A stretch of 64,000 nucleotides of DNA from Candidatus Thorarchaeota archaeon (GCA_003345545.1 PRDH01000044.1:1-64000); one strand, 5' to 3'; shown: positions 7,528 to 16,837, counted from the stretch's first letter. Notes: generated from the letters alone by a model not told the origin. A program made the numbers and translations.

Positions 7528-9978
7528 TTGCATTACCCGCGAAGAACATATCTTTTTGTTGGAATAGTGATTCTCACACTGTCTGTCTGTTTTGTACCGT
7601 TCGTACCTTCAGACCAAGCCAGTATGGCTATGGATGAGGTGTTCAAGACCTCAGACTTTGTGAGCAAGAACATACTCTTTGACGAGTCACATGCAGCCAA
7701 TGGAAGCGCTATTTGGGCACCAGGTAATGCCTCAATGTTCAGCTGGCTGCTAGGGGAGAATGGATATAACTCGAGTACCAACTTTGATCAAGCCCTAGAC
7801 TCGGGGATTCTTAGTGAGTACGATATACTTGTAATCTTCTTCGCACAAATTGCATTTACGACAGGCGAGATCTCTGCGATAACTTCATTCGTTAATAATG
7901 GCGGAGGCCTGCTCCTTGTGGGAGTGAGCCATGGTAGCACATGGGGTTTCACAACGTCCCATATGAATCCCCTATCTGTTGTATTTGGGATTACCTTTGT
8001 TCAGGACATGGTTGATGCCACTGTAACAACCTTTGTGGAGCATAATGTGACCTATGGAGTGACTTCCTATTGGACTAATGTTGACCAGATGTATGGCTGC
8101 AGCCTAGCAGTCACAGGTGCGGCTCAATCAGTGATTACTCATGACGACAAGAACCTGACAGCTGTTGCAGAATATGGCCTTGGCAGAGTAATCTGTGCGA
8201 GCTCAGCGGGACCATTCATATTCTACAGATACGAATCGCTCGGTCATGGTGATTCCCATATGCAGTATTCCCTGAATACGATAGACTGGCTTGCTGGAAA
8301 TCCCAGGCGCAATGTTGTTGTTCCTGAGATAGCAAGGATTACTGTAGGTCCAGGTCCAAACCTAAGTCCTGCAGAACTGGAACAGTATGACTTGTTTGTC
8401 GGGCAGTATCATGATCACACCACGTATAGTGATGGAGCCAACACTCCTGAAGAGATGCTTGACTCAGGGCTTGCACGTGCCATGGACTTCATGGTAATGA
8501 CAGATCATTCTCATACGAGTCCAAATCCAATAGAAGGTGTGACGAGCGGGCATTATATGCGGGCAATTGCCAACGAATACGACCTGGACATCCACATTAC
8601 TGTTGGAGCCGAACTCTCATCAATCATGCACACAACAGGGTTCCCATTGACTGAAAACATTTGGACCACTGACCAGCAGACAGGTATTGATCAAATTCAT
8701 GCTCAGGGAGGAATAGCTACTTTCTGCCACCCAGGAATGTCCCCAAACTATGCGACAGGCGTCGAGAACTTTGAGAGCTTCGGTTTTGATGCAATTGAGG
8801 TTGTAAATAGCAACTTCTTTCGAGGAGAGGGGGAACTAGGATTCCTTTGCAACTTCATGGGCGGAAATGATCACCATGGTGCATCATTTGTAGGAAGTAC
8901 AGCAACTGCAGTCTTCGTATTGAATCCGTCAGGACCCGATGGGGCAATATCAGACAGTGACATTGTGGACGCAGTCCTCAATAGGCGAATAGTCATTCTC
9001 GACACGCTAAGCAGCATGGTGTATGGTGAGGAGATCTGGGTAGACAGATACCTCGAAATCCTAGATGAGGCAAAGGCAAGCGTTGCAGCAGCCCATTCAA
9101 CAATTCAGTCTTTGAAGGATTCAGGTAACGACGTAGGACTCTCGGAGCGCTTCACGGATGAGGCAGATATTGCTCTCTCTCATTGGAATCCTGGACGAGC
9201 TCTGAATCTTGCAGCCAATGCGACATCTGCAAGTGCCATCGGTCTAAATATCGACATAACAGCTCCGTCAAGTTTGGGTGTTGACACTGACTTCGATCTC
9301 ACTGTCGGATTTGCCAATAACCACACATATGCTGTCACGTTCAATGCATCCTTCTACGTCAGCACCTCAGTGTCCTTTGGTTATCAGAACTACATCGTGG
9401 ATGCACCTGCAAGAAGCACGAAGAATATGCTTCTTCACGGACACTCTGATCCATTTGGGGTGGCAATCTATTATCTCTACATTCATGACTTCAATACATC
9501 TGAGTACCTGATGCCTATTGTGTTCCGAGCGAGGAATGTGATAGACAACGTATCATTCACTATTCGTGAGAATGGAGAACAATATGAAATAGATTTCAGC
9601 TTCTATGCAGGTAGGGAGTCAACTAGGCTTATCTATTCGGTAATTCTCTTCTACGATGATGGTTCTGGAGAAACAAGTGTGGCGATGAGCAAAGCATGGA
9701 ACACCTATGACGTTTCATTGACATCCTATGAACCTGGAACCATTATTACTTTCCATGTGAGGGTGATAACAACATATGGCGATACCTTCTACTTGAGTGA
9801 GCAAGTCTTGACCCTGCCGGGCGGTGAAACGACGACCACTACAACTACAACAATTACAACTAGTACAACTGGAATGTTGCAGCCTCTCGATCCAATGGTA
9901 CTCCTCGCAATTGGAGGAGTCGGAGCAGCACTCATATTGATTGTTGTTCTCGTAGTGATGAAGCGGCGTAGTTCATAA
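7528..9978 (+). CDS. Surface-anchored PHP-domain phosphoesterase with an amidotransferase-like domain
   Basis: An 816-residue secreted protein. After a signal peptide (1-35) comes a ThuA/DUF4350-like domain (about 47-255; NILFDESHA start, GGGLLLVG strand) related to the upstream protein. Residues 290-490 are a PHP metal-dependent phosphoesterase domain of the CehA/McbA type: HDH at 295-297, TDH at 325-327, Glu362, His401 and NDH at 447-449, so the metal ligands appear complete. A beta-rich region (about 570-760) leads to a Thr-rich stalk, PLDPMVLL, a membrane helix and KRR. The TTG start has GGAGGA seven bases upstream; the nearer ATG at 7523 is out of frame. The likely activity is hydrolysis of phosphate esters outside the cell; the substrate is unknown. 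Confidence 0.85.
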   Translation: MHYPRRTYLFVGIVILTLSVCFVPFVPSDQASMAMDEVFKTSDFVSKNILFDESHAANGSAIWAPGNASMFSWLLGENGYNSSTNFDQALDSGILSEYDILVIFFAQIAFTTGEISAITSFVNNGGGLLLVGVSHGSTWGFTTSHMNPLSVVFGITFVQDMVDATVTTFVEHNVTYGVTSYWTNVDQMYGCSLAVTGAAQSVITHDDKNLTAVAEYGLGRVICASSAGPFIFYRYESLGHGDSHMQYSLNTIDWLAGNPRRNVVVPEIARITVGPGPNLSPAELEQYDLFVGQYHDHTTYSDGANTPEEMLDSGLARAMDFMVMTDHSHTSPNPIEGVTSGHYMRAIANEYDLDIHITVGAELSSIMHTTGFPLTENIWTTDQQTGIDQIHAQGGIATFCHPGMSPNYATGVENFESFGFDAIEVVNSNFFRGEGELGFLCNFMGGNDHHGASFVGSTATAVFVLNPSGPDGAISDSDIVDAVLNRRIVILDTLSSMVYGEEIWVDRYLEILDEAKASVAAAHSTIQSLKDSGNDVGLSERFTDEADIALSHWNPGRALNLAANATSASAIGLNIDITAPSSLGVDTDFDLTVGFANNHTYAVTFNASFYVSTSVSFGYQNYIVDAPARSTKNMLLHGHSDPFGVAIYYLYIHDFNTSEYLMPIVFRARNVIDNVSFTIRENGEQYEIDFSFYAGRESTRLIYSVILFYDDGSGETSVAMSKAWNTYDVSLTSYEPGTIITFHVRVITTYGDTFYLSEQVLTLPGGETTTTTTTTITTSTTGMLQPLDPMVLLAIGGVGAALILIVVLVVMKRRSS

Positions 9979-9988
9979 GGCACCTAAT

Positions 9989-10023
9989 GTGGTCGGCAGG
10001 CACGAGCCTGCCAATCGCACCAC
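9989..10023. other. GC-rich hairpin between two surface-protein genes
   Basis: GGCAGGC (9995-10001) and GCCTGCC (10006-10012) form a perfect 7-bp stem with an ACGA loop; outer GTGGT (9989-9993) and ACCAC (10019-10023) can add five pairs. It lies 10 bases after the stop of the PHP protein gene and just before the TATA-like TTAATA of the next gene. It lacks a T-run, so it may be a processing or transcription barrier rather than a standard terminator. Confidence 0.5.
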
Positions 10024-10030
10024 TTAATAC
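10024..10030 (+). promoter_or_regulatory. TATA-like box of the phospholipase C-like gene
   Basis: TTAATAC lies about 27 bases before the ATG at 10054, and no ribosome binding site precedes that ATG. The arrangement suggests a leaderless transcript. Confidence 0.4.
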
Positions 10031-10053
10031 TGCCTAAGATACAAGATTCGGTC

Positions 10054-12015
10054 ATGAGAAAGACATGTGTCATCCTAATCATTCTAGTATTGCCACTGTT
10101 CACAGCAGTGACTCTTTCACCGATGACGATGCAGGCTGAGGCCTGGGGGCTTGCAACCCACATGGACATAGCTTCGGAAGCCATGAATGCACTTACCAAC
10201 TCAACATGGAAAGAGGTCTTTGATTTCTACAGGCCGGAAATCATAGCAGGGTCCGCAACTCCTGACCAAGTTTGGCAAGACTGGGATAACCACCTCTACT
10301 ACCCAATCACGGGAGAGCATAATGCACCCATTGCGGCCCAGAGATGGTTCAACAATACGAGGGACAATTTCACTCTAGGCAATTGGGAAGATGGTTTCTT
10401 TGCTCTAGGCGTGATGAGCCACTACTTCGCAGACCCCAATTCACCTGTCCACACAGATGAAACATGGGCAGGACATAGCGCCTATGAAACGGACATCAAT
10501 AACAACCTAGACTCACTGACGATTGGAGCTCTTGCAGAGAGCACAGCTACGAATGTCAGCCAGATGGTCGTAGATGGTGCAACGTACGCGCACCAGTACT
10601 ATGACATGGTGGTCGAGGCCTATCCGGAAAGCGGTTCTGTCGCCCTGATGGCGAATGCAACAATCAAGACATTCACAGAGATTTGTCTAACAAATGCCAT
10701 CAACGGGTGCCTATCCATCTTTTACACCCTGACTCAGTTCGTTGCGCCACCAGATGTAAGCATCTTGTATGAGTACGTTGCCCTTGTCGACTACGCGCAC
10801 TCCAATGACTACATCGACCTCTCGGACCAGCTGACATCACTGAACACCAGTCTCAGCAGAGAAGGCTTCGAGTCGAGAAAACAGACGACAGCGTTTACTG
10901 CTAGTGATCTTGTTGGTGTAGATTTGTTGATTGCAACGTGTGGATTTGATGCCTATTCTGCCGCTGAGCTTACTGCAATATCAGACTGGGCAGACACAGG
11001 CAATAGATCAATCCTGTTGACAGGTCGGGGAGACTTCTCAATATATACCGACACTGCCAGACCAAATCAAATACTAGAGGCAGTTGAATCCAACATACGT
11101 GTCACAGATGACAATGTGTACATGACGGGAACATACAAGCTATGGTACAACGATTTGGACACTATGCTTGCGCCTGTGGATACTCTCAATTTGACATATG
11201 GAGTGAGTACATTCACAATGTTCTCGCCAACAAGTCTGTATTTCCTTAATGACACTCCAATCCTCCCGGTGATTATGGCCGATCATGCAGCCTATCAGAC
11301 AGATGACTACCTGCCAGCTGCGGAAGTCATCTATGACAGTATGGCAGATGGTGTCTATGGCGATCAGATTCCCCTCGCCGCAGTGGAGGAAGTTGGCAGT
11401 CTTAGAATCCTTGTTACGGGCACGACTTTCTTCAGTGATTTCGACTACGGAAAGACAGCTCAATTCGACAACATTGTCTTTTTGGAGAACTTCTTGGAGT
11501 GGGCAGTGGAGGACCGATCTGATCGGCCTGTAGGGGCCGTCGATGAAATAGGGCCCAGATTTAGTGATATTCAGTGGAGTCCTACGTCTCCAGCGGAAGG
11601 GCAGAGTGTTCTGGTCACGGTGACGGCGACAGATCCAAGTGGTGTTTCGTTTGTATATCTCAAGTATAACAACGGGACATTCTTCGTGTCACGGCAAATG
11701 CTAGCCAATGATAGCATTCACTTTTCTACTACAGTTTCAGATATAGTAAATGGTCCAGTCGTATTCACCTTCCAAGCACTAGATACCCATTCGAATATGG
11801 CAGCATTCGCATCATTCACAATCAACTGGCCTGCAGCAGTAACCACAACGATAACCACTACTACTACCACGACTAGTACAACTTCAACAACCACCACAAC
11901 ATCAAGCGTGACTCGCCCTACGTTTAATCCTACGGTAATGTATCTGGCACTATCAGCAGGAATCGGTATTCTTGTCGTAGTTCTGATTCTGGTCTTTGTA
12001 AAGAGACGGAGATAG
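10054..12015 (+). CDS. Surface-anchored zinc phospholipase C-like protein with an amidotransferase-like domain
   Basis: A 653-residue secreted protein. The signal peptide ends QAEA, placing Trp31 at the mature N-terminus, as in zinc-dependent phospholipase C, where the N-terminal Trp binds zinc. Other ligands follow the family pattern: His36, Asp71, His80, His123 and Asp127 (SHYFAD), His133 (PVH), His141 and Glu145. After this domain (31-240) comes a ThuA/DUF4350-like domain (about 250-500), then an Ig-like domain (510-605), a Thr/Ser-rich stalk, a membrane helix and KRRR. It probably acts on phospholipids or phosphodiesters outside the cell. It is the third consecutive gene with this domain and tail. 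Translation may be leaderless. Confidence 0.85.
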   Translation: MRKTCVILIILVLPLFTAVTLSPMTMQAEAWGLATHMDIASEAMNALTNSTWKEVFDFYRPEIIAGSATPDQVWQDWDNHLYYPITGEHNAPIAAQRWFNNTRDNFTLGNWEDGFFALGVMSHYFADPNSPVHTDETWAGHSAYETDINNNLDSLTIGALAESTATNVSQMVVDGATYAHQYYDMVVEAYPESGSVALMANATIKTFTEICLTNAINGCLSIFYTLTQFVAPPDVSILYEYVALVDYAHSNDYIDLSDQLTSLNTSLSREGFESRKQTTAFTASDLVGVDLLIATCGFDAYSAAELTAISDWADTGNRSILLTGRGDFSIYTDTARPNQILEAVESNIRVTDDNVYMTGTYKLWYNDLDTMLAPVDTLNLTYGVSTFTMFSPTSLYFLNDTPILPVIMADHAAYQTDDYLPAAEVIYDSMADGVYGDQIPLAAVEEVGSLRILVTGTTFFSDFDYGKTAQFDNIVFLENFLEWAVEDRSDRPVGAVDEIGPRFSDIQWSPTSPAEGQSVLVTVTATDPSGVSFVYLKYNNGTFFVSRQMLANDSIHFSTTVSDIVNGPVVFTFQALDTHSNMAAFASFTINWPAAVTTTITTTTTTTSTTSTTTTTSSVTRPTFNPTVMYLALSAGIGILVVVLILVFVKRRR

Positions 12016-12024
12016 ATAGAGCGC

Positions 12025-12060
12025 TGGCTTGGTCTACTCCAAGCCATCTCTCCCTTTTTT
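12025..12060 (+). terminator. Hairpin plus T-run terminator
   Basis: TGGCTTGG (12025-12032) pairs with CCAAGCCA (12039-12046) around a six-base loop, followed by a pyrimidine tract with seven T residues. It starts ten bases after the stop of the phospholipase C-like gene and closes the surface-protein cluster. Confidence 0.7.
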
Positions 12061-12229
12061 GTCAGCAACACATTCAGACAGCATGGGAAAAAAACTGCAG
12101 ACCTTTCGATTTCGGAGCAGACCAGCATCAAAAATCGTACAAGGTGCCATCCGCAAATATTCATATGCGTTGAACGATAATTAACTGCAGACTCATGAGA
12201 CGTCGGTGTGGTCACAGGTGTCTTTAGGG

Positions 12230-12868
12230 ATGCAATCGGATGAGATGGACAGAGAGATTGAGATAGCGATAGTCAGGTCTTTTGGCTGGTCGATAATTGA
12301 TTTTGAGGCAGCTCTGTTTCAGAAGTTCCTGGTCGTATCTGCATCTACATCATTGATGACAGAGGACATGTTTCGCAAGCACCTGAAAAACATGCAGGCA
12401 AAGGGGTATGTGGCTCCAGTAGAATTCCAGGGAAAAAGAGCTTGGAAAAGGCTGGTCATCGAAACAGACATCGACGAACCAGCTCTCACACCTGAAGAGG
12501 TCAAGGAATTCATTGAAAAAGCAAGGGACAGGATGACAGAGAAGAAGGGCCATATGGAGCCATCGGGCGAAAAAGTGGTAAGCGAGTCAAAGGCTCTGGC
12601 TGAAACCATTATCAGGTTTCTCGAGAGAGGAATAGCAGAACGACATCCGATGAAGAAGAGAATAGGAGAGCCCAAACTGATTGATCATGTTGAAGCGATG
12701 CAGAGAGCGCTTGCTGAATCAAAAGAGAAATTCCTGAGATATGTGCATGACCATATTCCAGGTGTCTACAAGGACATGGAGAGTATTTTGGATTCCAAGG
12801 GAGAGGAAGCTCTCCTGCTCAGTCTTCGCGTAATCGAGTCTGGCCACAGGGCCTATCCGCCTCAGTAG
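12230..12868 (+). CDS. Hypothetical protein with a possible winged-helix N-terminus
   Basis: A soluble protein of about 212 residues that I do not recognise. The first 75 residues could form a winged helix (a helix-turn-helix-like segment, then KGYVAPVEFQGKRAWKRL as a wing). The rest is highly charged and helical, with no enzyme motif. I chose the ATG at 12230 because AGGTG lies nine bases upstream; a GTG at 12206 in the same frame, about 27 bases after an AT-rich box, would be a leaderless alternative and add eight residues. Its stop overlaps the end of the convergent prenyl synthase gene by seven bases. Confidence 0.6.
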   Translation: MQSDEMDREIEIAIVRSFGWSIIDFEAALFQKFLVVSASTSLMTEDMFRKHLKNMQAKGYVAPVEFQGKRAWKRLVIETDIDEPALTPEEVKEFIEKARDRMTEKKGHMEPSGEKVVSESKALAETIIRFLERGIAERHPMKKRIGEPKLIDHVEAMQRALAESKEKFLRYVHDHIPGVYKDMESILDSKGEEALLLSLRVIESGHRAYPPQ

Positions 12869-13941
12869 TTACGCATCACAAGGAACTCTGATATGTCGAG
12901 CAAGAACTGCTTGTAGGGCTCCTTGAAGGGAGGCTTTGCCTTATCAAGAGCCACCTGTCCTTCGTGAAGAAGTTGATTCTTTATCTTATCCGCAGACTCA
13001 AGAGCACCAGAGTCGCGGAAAATCCTTCGAACGTTTTCGACTTGCTCAGCTGTGACGTGGTCATTTCCGAGTGATTTCTCGAGCGTCTTCTTCTGGGCTG
13101 TAGTGCAGAGTCGCAACGCTTGGATCACGAGCATGGTCTTCTTGCCTTCACGAATGTCACCATCAGAGGCCTTTCCTGTGACAGACTCATCTCCAAAGGT
13201 ACCCAAGATGTCGTCCTGTATCTGAAATGCTTGACCAACTTTGACGCCATATTCGCTCAGAGCTTTCATCTGAGACTCTGATCCTCTGGCCATGGCTCCA
13301 CCCATCAATAGGGACTTCTCCAGAAGAACTGCGGTCTTCATCCGTATCATGTCAAGATACATCTCAGCCGTAGCCTTTGGGTCCTTTACCATTGTCATCT
13401 CTAGCAGGACACCCTCGACGAGCTCATCAAAGCTCTTCTGGTAGTAGACGAGGCACTCTATTCCAATGTCCGGCTCCAAATCTGATTCAGTGATTGCCAC
13501 TGAGCCTAGATTCATGAGTGTATCTCCACCAAGAATCGCAGCGGTCATACCGAAATGACTGGCCTTCTCTGGATCGGGAGACACACTCTTCTTGTACCAC
13601 TCCCGATATCGCGCATGGAAGGTAGGACCGCCACGTCGGGTTTCATCACGATCGATGAGGTCATCATGAAGGAGAGATGCATTGTGCAGTATCTCAACAG
13701 AACAGGCCGCGCGATAGTAGCTCGCTGGATCGATGTTGCCGCCAATTGCCTTGTATGCAACGACAACTGCGATAGGTCTGAACCGCTTGCCGCCACGCAT
13801 CATGTACTCCTTGATGTACTCATAATACTGGACATGGGAGGGTCCGAGCTTCTTCGCTTTCTTGATTCTGTTGTCGAGAAAGTCCTCGAGGGCTCGATTC
13901 ACTGCAGCAAGTTCGCTTTTGATAATCTCTTCAAATGCCAC
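12862..13941 (-). CDS. Polyprenyl diphosphate synthase (GGPP synthase family)
   Basis: Makes the isoprenoid diphosphate chain for archaeal membrane lipids by adding isopentenyl diphosphate to allylic primers. The first Asp-rich motif is DDLID (residues 93-97) in LLHDDLIDRDETRRG; the second is QIQDDILGTFGD. GGKRFRP near residue 50 and the KTA motif (RMKTAVL) are present. At 359 residues it is of normal length. The GTG start has GGAGAG seven bases upstream. Geranylgeranyl diphosphate is the likely product given archaeal biology, but chain length is not read here. A Tes-type lipid-coupling gene lies 6 kb away. Confidence 0.9.
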   Translation of the reverse strand: MAFEEIIKSELAAVNRALEDFLDNRIKKAKKLGPSHVQYYEYIKEYMMRGGKRFRPIAVVVAYKAIGGNIDPASYYRAACSVEILHNASLLHDDLIDRDETRRGGPTFHARYREWYKKSVSPDPEKASHFGMTAAILGGDTLMNLGSVAITESDLEPDIGIECLVYYQKSFDELVEGVLLEMTMVKDPKATAEMYLDMIRMKTAVLLEKSLLMGGAMARGSESQMKALSEYGVKVGQAFQIQDDILGTFGDESVTGKASDGDIREGKKTMLVIQALRLCTTAQKKTLEKSLGNDHVTAEQVENVRRIFRDSGALESADKIKNQLLHEGQVALDKAKPPFKEPYKQFLLDISEFLVMRNY

Positions 13942-14082
13942 GTGGATTCTCTCCAGAATCAGATGTCAGGTTTGGCAACGCTGCTCCTTTTTAGCATTTC
14001 TGAAATCGTCGAAGAATTGTTTAGAGTTCAACGATGCCAATGCAACCAGAGCCGGTATCATCAATCTCGCTCGACGCGGTTT

Positions 14083-15444
14083 CTATTGTCCAACGATTTC
14101 AGTATTGGGGAAAGCTATAGTTGGCATTACTCGCTTGTCATGGACTTCCGGATTGTCCGCAACGAGAAGATTCCCTTTGATTGACTCGTAAAGATTCCCA
14201 ACCCATAATGCATACTTAATAGCGCGACCTAATTCACCGTTCTCAATCACACGGCCATTTCGTATCTCGTTTGAGAATGTGCCAGACATTGAATCGACAA
14301 TTGGGTATGCGAAGTGTTCGATATAGACACCTCGCTTCACTTCAGCGATAATATCTTCAACTGACTTGGAACTCGGCTTCACTTCCATTGTTGTTGCATC
14401 GCATTCTGCAGGAAACGAGAATCTGCCCGCGAGCTCACGGGCGGTTCTACGCATTCCATTTCCAGTTGACGTCATCTCGAGTTGGTAGGCGTTGTAGCTG
14501 TCGAAGAGATATGACTTCAAGATACCCTTCTCAAGGACAGTCGTCTTTTGTGTTGGCACTCCTTCATCGTCAACGATTCCACTAAGCAGACCTCTCTTTG
14601 AGAGACCATTATCCACTATGGTTAGGTTTTTGCTTGCCACTCTCTCACCAATCTTATCTGCCCATGGACTGGATTTCTTGTTGACATTGTCTCCAGCTGC
14701 CGCAAAGCCCACCAGACTGTATATCATTTCTGTCCCTTCGCTCGGAGCAAGAACTGCAGTGGCATCTTCCCATTTTTGTGTGAATGGTCGGGCCTTAAGT
14801 ACGCTCAGTGCCTGTGATCTCATCAGCTCCCCTATTCCATGGAAATCAATGGTGCCGATTCCACGGCTCCAGCAACGCTGAACACCTTCTCCTACTCCGT
14901 CTTTGCTCGCAGACTTGGCGGTGAAGAATCCGAACGCGATAGTCCCCTTGGAACCTACATCAATTCCGAGCGAGTTGGAAACATGGTATTCGACAGAGCT
15001 GGTTCTAAGGGAACCGTTCGGGACTGTGACGTTCTTAGCCGATGCACCCTTGACAACCTCCATTGCCTTTTCCATCAGAATCGTGCTATCTGCCGCTGCT
15101 GTGTCGTTATCATGGAATCTATTGGAAGAACCAGATGCCTTCTTTGGTGCCGGCAACGAGACGAACTTCTCATCTTCATTACTCACTAGAGCCAGCGATT
15201 TGGCACGTTCGATGACTTCCTCAGGAGATTCTTGAGCTAGAGTAGAACTGGTAAATCCTATCCGCTTTCCTATGACGAATTTCAGGCCAATACCAGACTC
15301 CGTCATAGATCCTCCGATTTTGGGGATGTTGTCATCAATGTACGTGCTAGCTGTTTTGACCCTTGTCGCGTAGACCTCAGCTTGTGTTGCACCATTCTTT
15401 TCCGCTTGTGCAACCATCTTTTCAGCGATATCAGCAATCCTCAC
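14083..15444 (-). CDS. tldE: TldE/PmbA-family subunit of the TldD/TldE protease
   Basis: A PmbA/TldE-type protein of 453 residues, the non-catalytic partner of TldD in a heterodimeric metalloprotease that in bacteria processes peptides such as microcins. Family features are the SLGIDVGSKGTIAFGF and LDDEGVPTQ-like segments and the GNLLVADNPEV C-terminal region, without the HExxxH motif of TldD. The GTG at 15444 is preferred because GGAGGTG lies six bases upstream, inside the last codons of TldD, and only one base separates it from the TldD stop; the TTG at 15459 is itself the first base of that site. It is co-transcribed with tldD. Confidence 0.88.
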   Translation of the reverse strand: MRIADIAEKMVAQAEKNGATQAEVYATRVKTASTYIDDNIPKIGGSMTESGIGLKFVIGKRIGFTSSTLAQESPEEVIERAKSLALVSNEDEKFVSLPAPKKASGSSNRFHDNDTAAADSTILMEKAMEVVKGASAKNVTVPNGSLRTSSVEYHVSNSLGIDVGSKGTIAFGFFTAKSASKDGVGEGVQRCWSRGIGTIDFHGIGELMRSQALSVLKARPFTQKWEDATAVLAPSEGTEMIYSLVGFAAAGDNVNKKSSPWADKIGERVASKNLTIVDNGLSKRGLLSGIVDDEGVPTQKTTVLEKGILKSYLFDSYNAYQLEMTSTGNGMRRTARELAGRFSFPAECDATTMEVKPSSKSVEDIIAEVKRGVYIEHFAYPIVDSMSGTFSNEIRNGRVIENGELGRAIKYALWVGNLYESIKGNLLVADNPEVHDKRVMPTIAFPNTEIVGQ

Positions 15445-15445
15445 T

Positions 15446-16837
15446 CTACCCACCTCCAACCATCATCTGTGCTCTCATTATGGGACCACCCGTGGATACT
15501 GGGATGAAGTCCTCCTCGCCTTTCCCGCAAGTTCCACCACCTGAGAATGTAAGCTCGTTTCCGACAGCATCAACTGTCTTCAGTATGTCCAGCACTTTTC
15601 CTGCTAGGGTCATGCTGCGAACCAGCTGTGCAATCTCACCGTTCTTGACTATGTAGCCTCTGAGCGCTGAGCATTGCACACCGCCGCCAACAACATCTTC
15701 CATTCCAGACAGTGATTTCTCAACATAGAGACCCTCTTTTGTTTCGGAGATTATCTCGTCATTCTTCCAGTCACCAGAGTCAAAGAAGGTATTCGTCATC
15801 CGCGCAAAGATACGTCGGTTGTAGTCCTGAGCTCGACCATTTCCTGTGGGCGCGACACCCATGAGTGAAGCTGTTTCGAGAGTATGCAAGTATCCTTTGA
15901 AAATCCCTTCTTCAATAATCACAGTACGGGAGGAGCGTGTGCCTTCAGAATCGAAAGGAAAGCTGCCACGGATACCTTCCAGTGTACCATCATCTATCAA
16001 TGTGACAAGGTCGGTTCCAACCTTCACTCCGACCATGTCAGTAAGGAAGGAGCGTTTCTTCACAACCTCATCAGCCTCACTTGCATGACCACAGACTTCG
16101 TGAGCGATAAGGCCAGAAACGTCACTATCAACAATTACAGTCATAGAGCCGGAAGGGGGCTTCGCAGCGCTGAGAAGCTCGATGGCCCCTTTAGCGCATT
16201 CAGCAGCGAGTTCTTCAGGACTGATAGACTCTGCCAATTCGTAGCCTGCTGTTCCACCCTTCACTTCATAATTGAAGTGCATACGAGTTCCCTCTCGAGC
16301 GACGGGCTGAACTACAGCCAAGATTCGTACTTCATCCCACTCTAGCCGAGATCCTGCCGTATTCACAAGTCGGAATCCAGTCTTTGAATCGCTGTAGACT
16401 GAGTTTGTATTTACGATGCGATCTTCAATCTTCTGAGCCTTGTCAAGAGCCATAACAAGATTCAGCTTATCCTCTGTTGATACATTTGCTGGATCGATTT
16501 TGCATTTCTGCGATAGCTTTTGTTCAATAGGTTTTACACCCGAGAAGTCAAGGGATTTTCGTGAGAATCGAGCATTTGCTTTTGCGCTCGTAATGGCTTC
16601 TTTGAGCAAGTTCCTGCAAGTTTCAAATGTCAATGGTTCAGAGCTAGAAGACATACCCCAACACTCACCGACTAATGCTCTCGCTACGGCACCTGATTTG
16701 GTTGCTCGGCTGAACCTCTGAATATCGCCATTGCTCACTATGATCTGGGTAGATGCATGGGATTCTTGTCGAATATCGGCGAAGGTTACTGCTTTTGCGG
16801 GAACATCCTCTACGACTCTAGCCATTATGTCCAGCAT
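15446..16837 (-). CDS. tldD: TldD-family metalloprotease, catalytic subunit
   Basis: The 463-residue catalytic subunit of a TldD/TldE protease. The zinc motif is HEVCGH inside GLIAHEVCGHASEADEV, followed by GVKVGTDLVTLIDDGT and the Gly-rich C-terminal segment with a downstream cysteine (GGTCGKG) typical of TldD. In bacteria the pair clips leader or unfolded peptides; in archaea the role is not established. It heads the tldD-tldE operon. The start at 16837 lacks a clear ribosome binding site; an ATG at 16825 is an alternative. Confidence 0.9.
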   Translation of the reverse strand: MLDIMARVVEDVPAKAVTFADIRQESHASTQIIVSNGDIQRFSRATKSGAVARALVGECWGMSSSSEPLTFETCRNLLKEAITSAKANARFSRKSLDFSGVKPIEQKLSQKCKIDPANVSTEDKLNLVMALDKAQKIEDRIVNTNSVYSDSKTGFRLVNTAGSRLEWDEVRILAVVQPVAREGTRMHFNYEVKGGTAGYELAESISPEELAAECAKGAIELLSAAKPPSGSMTVIVDSDVSGLIAHEVCGHASEADEVVKKRSFLTDMVGVKVGTDLVTLIDDGTLEGIRGSFPFDSEGTRSSRTVIIEEGIFKGYLHTLETASLMGVAPTGNGRAQDYNRRIFARMTNTFFDSGDWKNDEIISETKEGLYVEKSLSGMEDVVGGGVQCSALRGYIVKNGEIAQLVRSMTLAGKVLDILKTVDAVGNELTFSGGGTCGKGEEDFIPVSTGGPIMRAQMMVGGG

